A stretch of 64,000 nt of DNA from an uncultured Ilumatobacter sp. GTDB taxonomy: Bacteria; Actinomycetota; Acidimicrobiia; Acidimicrobiales; Ilumatobacteraceae. Position numbers and translations under genes: made by a program. The notes beneath the pieces were generated by a model. It worked only from the letters and a program-made list of their open reading frames with translations, did no database searches and was not told the origin of the DNA. The stretch lies in the NCBI GenBank assembly GCA_905480335.1, contig CAJQPY010000010.1:62001-126000 (forward strand), in the 5' to 3' direction. Shown here one piece after another: positions 29,089-38,277 of the stretch. Numbering within the stretch: the first letter of the stretch is position 1; each line of letters opens with the position of its first letter.

Positions 29089-30356
29089 TGGCATCCACTG
29101 TCTCTGTCCACGATCGGCGCCAAGCAGCGCTATCTCGGCTAGGTCACGAGGCGTCCCCGCAGCGCCGGACGCGCTCTCCCCGCGTCCGGCCGAAGTCACC
29201 GGGTGCCCGCTCTCCGCGCGAATCGTTGGGCGCTCCCGCAGGCGTCTGGTACGGAATCATTGCGGTGGTGATCGTTTTTGTCATGCTCGGACTCGTGATG
29301 GTGCTCTCCGCGTCGGCGGTCACCGAGGCGAATCGCGGCAACTCTCCGTACAGCGTTTTTCTCCGTCAGGCCATGTGGGCTGGGTTCGGACTTGTCGGCA
29401 TGGTCATCATGGCAAGGATTCCCTACGGACTCTGGAGGCGGATGACGGTGCCGTTGGTTGTGGTCGGTGTCGCCGCAATGCTCGGACCGTTCGTCCCGAT
29501 GATCGGCGGAAGTGTCAACGGCGCCCGAGCCTGGATCCGCTTCGGTGGGTTTAGCGTTCAGCCTTCCGAGTTCCTCAAACTCGCAGTGGTCATCGCAACC
29601 GCCGACCTGCTGACGAGGCAGGCCGGTGCGATGAACCATCGACGCCGCACGCTCATTCCGCTCGCGTTACTCGCCGGGGTTGGGGCGGGGCTGTGCATGT
29701 TGCAGGGTGACCTCGGTTCAGCGGTCGTGCTCGGGGCCGTCGTGTTCTCCATCGGTTGGATCGCCGGCGTGCCGTTCACGCCGCTAGCCGTTATGGCGTC
29801 GGGCGCCACTGCCGCAGGCCTTTTCTTCATCGTGTCGAGTCAGACCAGGATCGACCGCTTCACGGCGTTTATGGACGTCACTGGCAATAAAGATCGTCTT
29901 GCCTGGCAGACCTACCAGGGCTTCGTCGGCATGGCCTCGGGTGGAATCGGCGGTTCTGGGATCGGTGGCAGCAAGACTAAGCTCGGCTATCTCCCGTACG
30001 CTCACAGCGACTTTATTTTTGCAATAATCGCCGATGAGTTGGGTCTGGTCGGTGCCGGAGCGGTAATCGGCGGGTTCATCTTGCTGGTCCTGTTCGGTGT
30101 GCAGACGGCGCTGGCTTCGACCGACCGCTTTGGCATGCTTGTGGCCGGTGGAGTCTCCTCCTGGTTCGGGGTGCAGGCCATCGTCAATCTGGGTGGTGTC
30201 ACCGGGCTGATGCCGGTCACCGGACTCACGCTGCCGTTCTTCTCGGCCGGCGGAAGTTCACTGTTCGTGTCGATGGTCGCAGTTGGGTTGCTCCTCAGTG
30301 TCGCCCGGCGAGTCGGAAGTCGGAGCGAGCCCGAGATCCGGCGGGCCGCATCCTGA
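29088..30356 (+). CDS. ftsW: FtsW/SEDS-family peptidoglycan polymerase
   Basis: Multi-TM, GARAWIRFGGFSVQPSEFLKLA, GLMPVTGLTLPFFSAGGSSL. Confidence 0.94.
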   Translation: MASTVSVHDRRQAALSRLGHEASPQRRTRSPRVRPKSPGARSPRESLGAPAGVWYGIIAVVIVFVMLGLVMVLSASAVTEANRGNSPYSVFLRQAMWAGFGLVGMVIMARIPYGLWRRMTVPLVVVGVAAMLGPFVPMIGGSVNGARAWIRFGGFSVQPSEFLKLAVVIATADLLTRQAGAMNHRRRTLIPLALLAGVGAGLCMLQGDLGSAVVLGAVVFSIGWIAGVPFTPLAVMASGATAAGLFFIVSSQTRIDRFTAFMDVTGNKDRLAWQTYQGFVGMASGGIGGSGIGGSKTKLGYLPYAHSDFIFAIIADELGLVGAGAVIGGFILLVLFGVQTALASTDRFGMLVAGGVSSWFGVQAIVNLGGVTGLMPVTGLTLPFFSAGGSSLFVSMVAVGLLLSVARRVGSRSEPEIRRAAS

Positions 30357-31477
30357 GCACGTTCGCTGTTGTCACCGGTGGCGGAACGGCGGGCCATGTT
30401 CTTCCCGCACTTGCTGTCGCGGGTGCTCTGGCTGCTGCGGGGCATGAGGCTGACTCGATCCACTATGTCGGATGTATGCGCGGGATTGAGACGAGGCTGC
30501 TTCCGGAGACCCTGTATCCGCACACGTTCTTCGATGTTGTCGGTTTCCAACGGTCGTTGAGCCGCCGCAACCTGGCCTTCGCGCCAAAAATGTGGCGCGC
30601 CCGCAGTGAGGCGGTCGCTCTCTTGCGTCGTCTTGATCCCAACGTCGTGGTGACGGTCGGGGGGTACGCAAGCATGCCGGCAGTCCTCGCCGCCCGGAAG
30701 CTGGGGGTTCCCATTGTTGTCGTCTCCTACGACTTCGTCCCGGGACGTGCCAGTCAATTCGCGGCCCGTTCGGCCGCAGCATGTGCGGTGGCGTTCGAGA
30801 ACTCGCCGCTTCCGAAAGCAACGGTTACCGGCGCGCCAGTACGTCAGGCGATCCTGGCGCTCGATCGCGTCGGTGACCGGGCGGCGGCCCGACGTCGACT
30901 CGGGGTTCCCGACGATCGATTCCTGGTTGCGGTGATGGGCGGATCGCTGGGGTCAGGAGTTCTCAACGCAGCGATTGCGCGCTACGCAAACGCTCACCGA
31001 GACGATGACGGGTTGGCGATCCGTCAGGTCGCCGGCGAACGGTTCATCGACGAGGTTGCCGTCGTCGATTCGTCCGGGTCGACCGGGCTTTTTCACCAAA
31101 TCGTGGGTTATGAGGACAACATGGCGTCGATCTACGCCGCCGCTGATCTCCTTATCGGGCGCGGCGGAGCAAGCACCGTCCATGAGGTGGCCGTAACTGG
31201 AATCCCGGCCATTCTCATTCCTTGGACGGGTGCGGCCGACGATCATCAGACCGAGAACGTGCGTTGGTTAACCGACGCCGACGGTGCGGAGCTGATGACC
31301 GAGACGGCTCTCGCCGCTGATCCGTCTCATCTCGATGAAGCTATCGAACGCCTCCGCAACGATGTCGAGGCCCGCGAGCGGCTGTCGAGAGCTGCTCGTC
31401 GCCGCGGCGAGGTCCATCGATCGGGTGCCATGGCCTCGCTGGTCGAACGTGTCGCCCTAGCATCGACGGCGAGATGA
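30353..31477 (+). CDS. murG: UDP-GlcNAc transferase MurG (probable CTG start)
   Basis: TFAVVTGGGTAGHVLPALAVAGAL conserved N-terminus lies upstream of the first ATG in frame (30476); only plausible initiator is CTG at 30353 overlapping ftsW stop. Confidence 0.88.
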   Translation: MSTFAVVTGGGTAGHVLPALAVAGALAAAGHEADSIHYVGCMRGIETRLLPETLYPHTFFDVVGFQRSLSRRNLAFAPKMWRARSEAVALLRRLDPNVVVTVGGYASMPAVLAARKLGVPIVVVSYDFVPGRASQFAARSAAACAVAFENSPLPKATVTGAPVRQAILALDRVGDRAAARRRLGVPDDRFLVAVMGGSLGSGVLNAAIARYANAHRDDDGLAIRQVAGERFIDEVAVVDSSGSTGLFHQIVGYEDNMASIYAAADLLIGRGGASTVHEVAVTGIPAILIPWTGAADDHQTENVRWLTDADGAELMTETALAADPSHLDEAIERLRNDVEARERLSRAARRRGEVHRSGAMASLVERVALASTAR

Positions 31478-32880
31478 CCGAACAGCTTTCCGTTCCCGTG
31501 GTTCCGCTCGATCTGTCGATCCCGCACCGGCTGCATATCGTTGGTGTAGGCGGTCCGGGCATGAGCGCGATTGCGATCGCGCTCGCCGAAATGGGCCATG
31601 AGGTGTCCGGGAGTGACCTTCGTGAACATCCGGTCCTCGAACGCGTTCGTGCTGCCAACGTGGAAGTGACGATCGGGCACGATCGCAGCCTCGTCCACGG
31701 TGTCGACGCGGTCACTGCCTCGACTGCCATTCCGGAGGAGAACATCGAACTGAGGGAGGCGCGCTCGACAGATGTCGCCGTGCTGCGCCGTGCTGCGATG
31801 CTCGGCTCAATCTGCGACCAGGCGAAGGCACTCGCAGTTGCTGGGACCCACGGCAAGACTACGACAACGTCGATGCTGATGCTGATGCTTGCTGATGCTG
31901 GGCTCCGTCCGAGTTTCATCATTGGTGGTGACGTGAGCGACCTCGGTACCGGAGCACAGTGGACAGGCGGGGAGTTTCTGGTCGTCGAAGCAGACGAGAG
32001 TGACGGAACCCACCTCGAACTCCCGCTCTACGGGACCATTGTTACAAACATCGAAGTTGATCATCTCGATCATTACGGGTCGTTCGAAGCAATTGTCGAG
32101 AGCTTCGACAGCTACCTGCGACAGGTTCCGGGTCCAAAGGTGGTGTGCGGCGACGACGAGGTGGCTTGCCAGTTGGCTGCAGCCCATGATGCAATTACGT
32201 ACGGTCGAGGCGAGGGCGTCGATGTCCGCGCAGTCGATGTTCGTGCCGCCAATGGAGCGTTCGTGTTTGATGTTGAGCGCAACGGTGCAACGGTCGGCAC
32301 GATCGAGTTGCCGATGCGCGGTATCCACAACGTTGTGAACGCAACTGGCGCAATTGCTTTGGCGCTTGAGGTCGGTGTCGAGTTTGAACACATCCGCATT
32401 GCGCTCGCGAAGTTTGGAGGTGTTGCGCGACGTTTCGACGTCCGTGGAATCGATGGCGGAGCGACGTTCGTCGACGACTACGCCCATCTGCCGTCCGAAA
32501 TCTCTGCGGTGCTTGCAGCGACCCGCCACAGCGGGGAGAACTGGCGACGAGTTGTCGCGATCTTTCAACCAAACCGCTACAACCGGATTGCCGAAATCTG
32601 GCAGGAGTACGGGACTGCGTTCGGAGACGCAGACCTCGTCGTCCTGACCGAGATCTACGGTTCGGGCACCACTCCCATTCCCGGAGTCACCGGCAAGCTC
32701 ATCGTTAATGCAGTCACCGAGGCCGATCCGAAAAAGCGCGTCGTGTGGCTTCCGCGTCGGTACGACTTGGTCGACTTTGTGGCGCGCGAGGCGCGTGACG
32801 GCGACATCGTGGTCTCGATGGGCTGTGGTGACATCGCAACGCTCCCGTCGGAGGTGCTCAATGCCCGTCGCCGCGCCTGA
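31474..32880 (+). CDS. murC: UDP-MurNAc-L-alanine ligase MurC
   Basis: HIVGVGGPGMSAIA, AVAGTHGKTTTTSML, DEYAH-type motif VDDYAHLPSEI, FQPNRYNR. Confidence 0.95.
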   Translation: MTEQLSVPVVPLDLSIPHRLHIVGVGGPGMSAIAIALAEMGHEVSGSDLREHPVLERVRAANVEVTIGHDRSLVHGVDAVTASTAIPEENIELREARSTDVAVLRRAAMLGSICDQAKALAVAGTHGKTTTTSMLMLMLADAGLRPSFIIGGDVSDLGTGAQWTGGEFLVVEADESDGTHLELPLYGTIVTNIEVDHLDHYGSFEAIVESFDSYLRQVPGPKVVCGDDEVACQLAAAHDAITYGRGEGVDVRAVDVRAANGAFVFDVERNGATVGTIELPMRGIHNVVNATGAIALALEVGVEFEHIRIALAKFGGVARRFDVRGIDGGATFVDDYAHLPSEISAVLAATRHSGENWRRVVAIFQPNRYNRIAEIWQEYGTAFGDADLVVLTEIYGSGTTPIPGVTGKLIVNAVTEADPKKRVVWLPRRYDLVDFVAREARDGDIVVSMGCGDIATLPSEVLNARRRA

Positions 32881-33799
32881 CGCAATCGCTCTGGCGGCTA
32901 CCGAACTCGGTGAGCTGGCTCGCTTTGACGAACCGCTTGGGCCATTCACCACCTACAAGGTGGGCGGGCGCGCCGACCTGTTCGTCAACGTTGTCAAACC
33001 CGCTGACCTGCACCGTGTTGCTGCTGCCTGCCGCTCGAGTGGGCTGCCCGTGTTGATCGTGGGGCGCGGATCGAACCTGCTGGTCGCGGATCGAGGTTTC
33101 GGCGGCATTGCGGTGTCACTCGCCGAGATGGCGAACGGCATCGAAATCAACCGCGACCACTCGATCGTTCGTGCAGGCAGCGCAGTGCTGTTGCCCGTGT
33201 TGTCGCGTCGACTGGCCAGTGCTGGCTTGACCGGGTTCGAGTGGGCCGTGGGAGTGCCCGGCTCGATAGGTGGGGCGGTGCGGATGAACGCAGGCGGACA
33301 TGGCTCTGACCTGTCGGAGTCGCTGATCGACGTGTCGGTATTCGACCTTGCAGCATCGGCTGATCGAACACTAAGAGCCGATCAGCTCGGTTTGCGTTTC
33401 CGAGGAAGCGATCTTCGTGCGACGACCGTCGTGATCTCGGCGCGCCTCCAATTGGCGCCGGGTGACCCTGAGGCAGCGCACCGAGAACTCGTCAAGATTG
33501 TTGCGTGGCGTCGCGCCAACCAGCCTGGAGGGCAGAACGCAGGGTCGGTGTTCGTGAACCCGATCCCCCATGAGCTCAGTGCAGGGCAGTTGATTGACGA
33601 AGTCGGACTGCGTGGGGTTCGCTACGGCAGTGCAACGGTCTCCGACAAGCACGCGAACTTCATTCAAGCCGACCAGGGAGGATCAGCCGACGACGTTCGG
33701 GCGCTGATGGAACTCGTCCGTGAACAGGTCGCGACCGCCACCGGTCATGTACTGCGCAGCGAGATTCGTCTGATTGGATTCGAGGAACCATCGTCATGA
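32861..33799 (+). CDS. murB: UDP-N-acetylenolpyruvoylglucosamine reductase MurB
   Basis: FTTYKVGGRADL, GRGSNLLV, GVPGSIGGAVRMNAGGHG, NAGSVFVNP, KHANF. Confidence 0.94.
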   Translation: MPVAAPDAIALAATELGELARFDEPLGPFTTYKVGGRADLFVNVVKPADLHRVAAACRSSGLPVLIVGRGSNLLVADRGFGGIAVSLAEMANGIEINRDHSIVRAGSAVLLPVLSRRLASAGLTGFEWAVGVPGSIGGAVRMNAGGHGSDLSESLIDVSVFDLAASADRTLRADQLGLRFRGSDLRATTVVISARLQLAPGDPEAAHRELVKIVAWRRANQPGGQNAGSVFVNPIPHELSAGQLIDEVGLRGVRYGSATVSDKHANFIQADQGGSADDVRALMELVREQVATATGHVLRSEIRLIGFEEPSS

Positions 33800-34938
33800 G
33801 TCCCTGGAGACGCAAGACGAACGATGCGAAATTGGACGCCGCCACCGATGCCGTACCTGAGTTCACCGATGTCAAGATCGTGAAACAGGAGTCGACTTCG
33901 AGCAAGGCTCCGATCGAAGGATCGGGCTCTGACGAAACGGATGACGATGTGCTTGCCGAACTGTCTGTCGCGTTCGGCGACGACGATGCCGAGCCCACGA
34001 AGGCGCGCGATGCGGGGTTGACGACGATCGCGATTGGCGGCGCGGATGATCTCCCGGATGCGGTGTATCTCGACGACGGACTCGTTGGAGCCGAGGGTTC
34101 AGAGCCGGTTTTCATAGATGACGACGGAACCAGCGATGCGCTGCTGACGAAAGATGCCGCTGGCCCGGGAATCGAGCTGCGTCTACGACAGCGCCGCATA
34201 GGCGTTCGGCGCGCCGAAGGTCGGCGCCGGCTTTTTCGGTGGGGGGTCGTCGCAGGCGTGTTCGTCGTTGTTGTCGCTGTGCTGGCCGTACTCGGTTCGT
34301 CGCTGTTCTCGGTCAACGACATCAGGGTGTCAGGTGTCCAACGAGCCGACGCAGATGCCGTGATGGCGCTGGTCGACGACTTGATCGGCGAACCTGTGCT
34401 GTTGGTTGACACCGAGGCTGCTGAAGAGCGACTCGAGCAAATTCCGTACATCGACAGCGCCCGGGTGCGGACTGACTTCCCTAATGGAATCACCGTCGAG
34501 GTCCGAGAACGTGAACCGGTGGCGACAGCGGTGGGGGCTGATGGCCGATTCCGTATCCTTGACCAAGAGGGTCGAGTTGTCGATGTCATCGATGGCCAGC
34601 CGATCGCGTTCGTTCTGGTCTCGGGACCAACGACACTCGACTTGGAGGCCGGAGAGTACGCCGACACTGGCTATGCGGCCGCAGCGTCGATGGTCACCAA
34701 GTTGACACCCGACGTTCGCTCGCAGATGATCTCGATGTCAGTTGTTCCCGATGGAGCCGATCTCCGATTTCTCCTGTCAAATGAACCCGGATCCGACATT
34801 GAGGTCCGTCTCGGCGCAGCGATCACAGACAACGATCAGATTGAACGTCTGGTGCGACTCCAGCGGGTTCTCGATGACGTTGCCGGGTCCGATACGACAA
34901 TCATCGACGTGTCGACGTCGGAGACGACTGAGCGATGA
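33796..34938 (+). CDS. ftsQ: FtsQ/DivIB-type POTRA cell division protein
   Basis: Acidic cytoplasmic N-terminus, TM, POTRA FSVNDIRVSGVQRADADAVMALV; position between murB and ftsZ. Confidence 0.88.
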   Translation: MSPWRRKTNDAKLDAATDAVPEFTDVKIVKQESTSSKAPIEGSGSDETDDDVLAELSVAFGDDDAEPTKARDAGLTTIAIGGADDLPDAVYLDDGLVGAEGSEPVFIDDDGTSDALLTKDAAGPGIELRLRQRRIGVRRAEGRRRLFRWGVVAGVFVVVVAVLAVLGSSLFSVNDIRVSGVQRADADAVMALVDDLIGEPVLLVDTEAAEERLEQIPYIDSARVRTDFPNGITVEVREREPVATAVGADGRFRILDQEGRVVDVIDGQPIAFVLVSGPTTLDLEAGEYADTGYAAAASMVTKLTPDVRSQMISMSVVPDGADLRFLLSNEPGSDIEVRLGAAITDNDQIERLVRLQRVLDDVAGSDTTIIDVSTSETTER

Positions 34939-35089
34939 AGTGCATTGAGACGCGGCTAGCGTCCCCGCGTTGTGACGACGAACCTGGCAGAATGTGTCAT
35001 GGTTCGTGTACCCGGACCGACACTACGATGCCCGCATCCCTGAACAAAAACGACGTCGCGGTCAACGCGAGCAGATGGAGGACCCACTG

Positions 35090-36178
35090 ATGGTCGGCAC
35101 ACCGCAGAATTATCTCGCCGTGATCAAGGTCATTGGCGTCGGTGGAGGTGGCGTTAACGCCGTCAACCGCATGATCGACGCTGGCCTGAAAGGTGTTGAG
35201 TTCATCGCTGTGAACACCGACGCGCAGGCGTTACTCATGAGCGACGCCGACGTGAAACTCGACATCGGGCGCGACCTCACCAGAGGCCTCGGTGCTGGTA
35301 GCGATCCGGAAGTCGGCCGTGAGGCAGCGGAGTCGCACCGTGATGAGATTGAAGAGATGGTGCGCGGTGCCGACATGGTCTTCATCACGGCGGGCGAAGG
35401 CGGCGGTACCGGAACCGGCGCCGCACCCGTGATCGCTGAGATCTCACGAGAAGCGGGCGCGCTCACGATCGGCGTCGTGACACGTCCGTTTTCCTTTGAG
35501 GGTCGACGCCGCTCTGTCCAGGCCGACAACGGCGTCCAGCGCCTGAAGGAAAAAGTCGACACGTTAATCGTCATCCCGAACGATCGTCTTCTCACCGTTG
35601 CTAACGACAAGACCAGCGTTCTCAACGCCTTTAAGATGGCAGACGAAGTCCTGCTGCAAGGCGTCTCGGGAATTACAGGCTTGATCACCACTCCGGGCCT
35701 GATCAACACCGACTTTGCCGACGTCAAGGCAGTCTTACGCGACGCGGGTACGGCGCTCATGGGGATTGGTCAGGCGAGCGGTGACGAGCGGGCGGTGTCG
35801 GCGGCCAAGGCCGCGATCTCAAGTCCGTTGCTCGAATCTGCAATTGACGGCGCCCGCGGGGTGCTACTCAACATCACTGGTCCGTCAAGCATGGGTCTGT
35901 TCGAGATGAATGCCGCCGCCGAGATCATCCACGGCGTCGCCCATCAGGACGCACTGATCATCTTCGGCACGGTCGTCGACGACGAGATGGGTGACGAGGT
36001 TCGCGTGACGGTCATTTCGGCTGGTTTCGATCGCACTGATTCCGTGACAGCGACGTTGCCGGATTCGCAGCCGCGTACATCTCCAAACCGGATCACCGAG
36101 TTGTTCGGTGACGTAGAGGACGCCGACCCGCTCGCAGACGACGACGATGACTTCGACGTCCCTTCGTTCTTGAAGTGA
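35090..36178 (+). CDS. ftsZ: Cell division GTPase FtsZ
   Basis: [30 protein letters not shown]-terminal [11 protein letters not shown] 35090 preceded by GGAGG. Confidence 0.97.
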   Translation: MVGTPQNYLAVIKVIGVGGGGVNAVNRMIDAGLKGVEFIAVNTDAQALLMSDADVKLDIGRDLTRGLGAGSDPEVGREAAESHRDEIEEMVRGADMVFITAGEGGGTGTGAAPVIAEISREAGALTIGVVTRPFSFEGRRRSVQADNGVQRLKEKVDTLIVIPNDRLLTVANDKTSVLNAFKMADEVLLQGVSGITGLITTPGLINTDFADVKAVLRDAGTALMGIGQASGDERAVSAAKAAISSPLLESAIDGARGVLLNITGPSSMGLFEMNAAAEIIHGVAHQDALIIFGTVVDDEMGDEVRVTVISAGFDRTDSVTATLPDSQPRTSPNRITELFGDVEDADPLADDDDDFDVPSFLK

Positions 36179-36187
36179 GGTCGGCGG

Positions 36188-36895
36188 GTGCCCTCCCCGC
36201 TGTTTGAGTGCACGCTTGGTGGCCGTGACGTTCGAATCATTGCGACCGACCGCAGCGACGGTGACATTCATCCGGAGCGCGTGCCGAGTGGCGAACTGGC
36301 GACCCGCCAACGGTCGGCGACTGGTCGCAAGTGGACGATGGTTGACGAGGTGCACGGCACTGATGTGGTCGACGTGACCGCCGCCGATCCCTGGATGCCG
36401 GTGGTGGGTGTCGGTGATGTCATCGTGACCAGGGACGCCGATCTTCACATTGCCGTATGGAGCGCAGACTGTGCCCCGCTCTTTCTCCTCGCAGATGACG
36501 GTACGACAGTTGGAGCACACGCCGGCTGGAAGGGAATTGCAGCAGGTGTCATCGATGTTGCGGTCGAGACGGTCCGTCGAGACGGGGGACAGGTAAGAGC
36601 GGCGGTGCTTGGTCAGGCGATCGGGCCATGCTGCTACGAATTCGGTCACGACGACCTTGCTGTCGTGGCGCAGCGTGTGCACGCTCGGCCAGCCGAAGTC
36701 ACCGGACGAACCCCCGGTGGGAATACCTCGCTCGACGTGATCGCTGCGGTTCGGTCTGGGCTCGATCACCATGGTGTCGCGCTCGACGTCGCCGGGCCCT
36801 GCACGGGGTGTGATGATCGATGGTTCTCGCACCGCATTCGTGGCGACCGCGGCCGCCACGCGACTGTCGCTTCGATCGGGCCGGAGTCGCAGTGA
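36188..36895 (+). CDS. pgeF: Laccase-domain purine nucleosidase/PgeF family (YfiH)
   Basis: VHGTDVVDV, SADCAPLFL, AHAGWKGIAAGV, GPCCYEFG. Confidence 0.9.
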   Translation: MPSPLFECTLGGRDVRIIATDRSDGDIHPERVPSGELATRQRSATGRKWTMVDEVHGTDVVDVTAADPWMPVVGVGDVIVTRDADLHIAVWSADCAPLFLLADDGTTVGAHAGWKGIAAGVIDVAVETVRRDGGQVRAAVLGQAIGPCCYEFGHDDLAVVAQRVHARPAEVTGRTPGGNTSLDVIAAVRSGLDHHGVALDVAGPCTGCDDRWFSHRIRGDRGRHATVASIGPESQ

Positions 36896-37596
36896 ACCAT
36901 CACTCGGCCGATGAGGTCGCGCACCAGTTCGAGTCGATCCGTCGCCGTATCGATGCGGTCGAGCGGCCGTGGACCGATGCTGTCGAGATTACCGCTGTCA
37001 CCAAGGCGTTTGCCCCAACCGTAGTTGACACGGCAGTCGAGGCTGGATGCACCGTAATCGGGGAGAATTATGCCCAGGACCTGTTATCGAAACGGGCCGC
37101 AATCGAGTGCCTCGTTCCGCACCGGCGACCGCGCGTCGATTTCATCGGTCATCTTCAGTCCAACAAGGTTCGTCAACTCGTTGGCCTCGTCGATCGCTGG
37201 TGCACGATCGATCGAAGTTCCATCGCCAAGGAGATCGCCAACCGCGCTCCAGGAGCAGAGGTTTTACTTCAGGTCAACGCCACCGGCGAGGAGAACAAGG
37301 GGGGATGTCGGCCTGACGATGTCGCTGCTTTGCAGCGGCAATGCGTTGAACTCGGACTGGTAGTCGCCGGGTTGCTCGCCATCGGTCCAACTGGGCTGCC
37401 GGCGGAGGACGCAGCACCAGGTTTTCGCCTTGTACGTTCGCTGGTCGATGATCTAGGGCTCGCTGTGTGTTCGATGGGAATGACCGGCGATCTTGATGTC
37501 GCTGTCGCCTGCGGATCGACGAATGTGCGGATCGGATCATTGTTGTTCGGGGCCCGACCGGCCCCAGTCCACCAAGAAGGGGACGGGCGCGGCTAA
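36892..37596 (+). CDS. PLP homeostasis protein YggS family
   Basis: ITAVTKAF, GENYAQDLLSK, HFIGHLQSNK-like DFIGHLQSNKVRQLV, SMGMTGDLDVAV. Confidence 0.9.
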   Translation: MNHHSADEVAHQFESIRRRIDAVERPWTDAVEITAVTKAFAPTVVDTAVEAGCTVIGENYAQDLLSKRAAIECLVPHRRPRVDFIGHLQSNKVRQLVGLVDRWCTIDRSSIAKEIANRAPGAEVLLQVNATGEENKGGCRPDDVAALQRQCVELGLVVAGLLAIGPTGLPAEDAAPGFRLVRSLVDDLGLAVCSMGMTGDLDVAVACGSTNVRIGSLLFGARPAPVHQEGDGRG

Positions 37597-37619
37597 CCTC
37601 CGGCGCTCAGGAGGAAGAC

Positions 37620-38240
37620 ATGTCACTCTGGAAGAAGACCATGGACTACCTGGGTCTTGGTCCCGACGATGCTTACGACGACTACGACGACGAATACGGG
37701 CAGGAACCCCCTGCCCGGCAGCAGCGTGCGCCTCGTGAGTCCGAGCCCCAACAGGGACGGAATGGTCGTGGAGGCTGGGAACCCGAGCCCGAGCCCACCG
37801 TGCGCACCGTCGCAGCGCGGCCTAGCTTTCCGTCGCGCGACTTCGATGCGTCAGCTGCGTCGCGGCGCCCAGCGCAGGGCACACCTCCATCTGCTGGGAG
37901 GTCGAATGACTCAGGCGTCCACGTCCGCCCGCCCACTGATGAACAGCCGCAGAATCAACCACAACTCCGGAGTATTCCAGGAGGGGCCATGGAGCCACAC
38001 ACCGTCCGACCACGTCGATTTGACCAGGCACAAGAGGTCGCCGACGCATTCAAGAACGGCACACCCGTCATCATGAATCTCGAGGGAACCGAGCGAGATG
38101 TTGCTCGTCGACTTATCGACTTCGGCAGTGGCATCTGTTACGCCCTCGATGGAACAATGGAGAAGGTGGCGACTGGCGTGTACCTCTTGAAGCCGCCGGC
38201 GCAGCGGCCTCAACGCGGTTACGACGAATACGACGACTGA
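37620..38240 (+). CDS. sepF: Cell division protein SepF
   Basis: MSLWKKTMDYLGLGPDD and C-terminal NLEGTERDVARRLIDFGSGICYALDGTMEKV. Confidence 0.93.
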   Translation: MSLWKKTMDYLGLGPDDAYDDYDDEYGQEPPARQQRAPRESEPQQGRNGRGGWEPEPEPTVRTVAARPSFPSRDFDASAASRRPAQGTPPSAGRSNDSGVHVRPPTDEQPQNQPQLRSIPGGAMEPHTVRPRRFDQAQEVADAFKNGTPVIMNLEGTERDVARRLIDFGSGICYALDGTMEKVATGVYLLKPPAQRPQRGYDEYDD

Positions 38241-38277
38241 ACGCACGCTTGTTGCAGCCACCACAAGGGAGCATCAC

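Noticed and set aside
31870-31905. Short GCTGAT repeat inside murC
   Set aside because: Encodes the MLMLMLADAG helix after the ATP-binding loop; explained by coding sequence.
31807-32952. 381-aa minus-strand ORF antisense to murC/murB
   Set aside because: Spurious antisense frame opposite two well-supported genes.
33660-34667. 335-aa Ser/Thr-rich minus-strand ORF antisense to ftsQ
   Set aside because: Low-complexity composition typical of antisense frames of GC-rich genes; FtsQ on the plus strand is well supported.
34994-35089. N-terminal extension of FtsZ ([14 protein letters not shown]...)
   Set aside because: FtsZ normally begins a few residues before [14 protein letters not shown], and ATG 35090 has a well-placed GGAGG.
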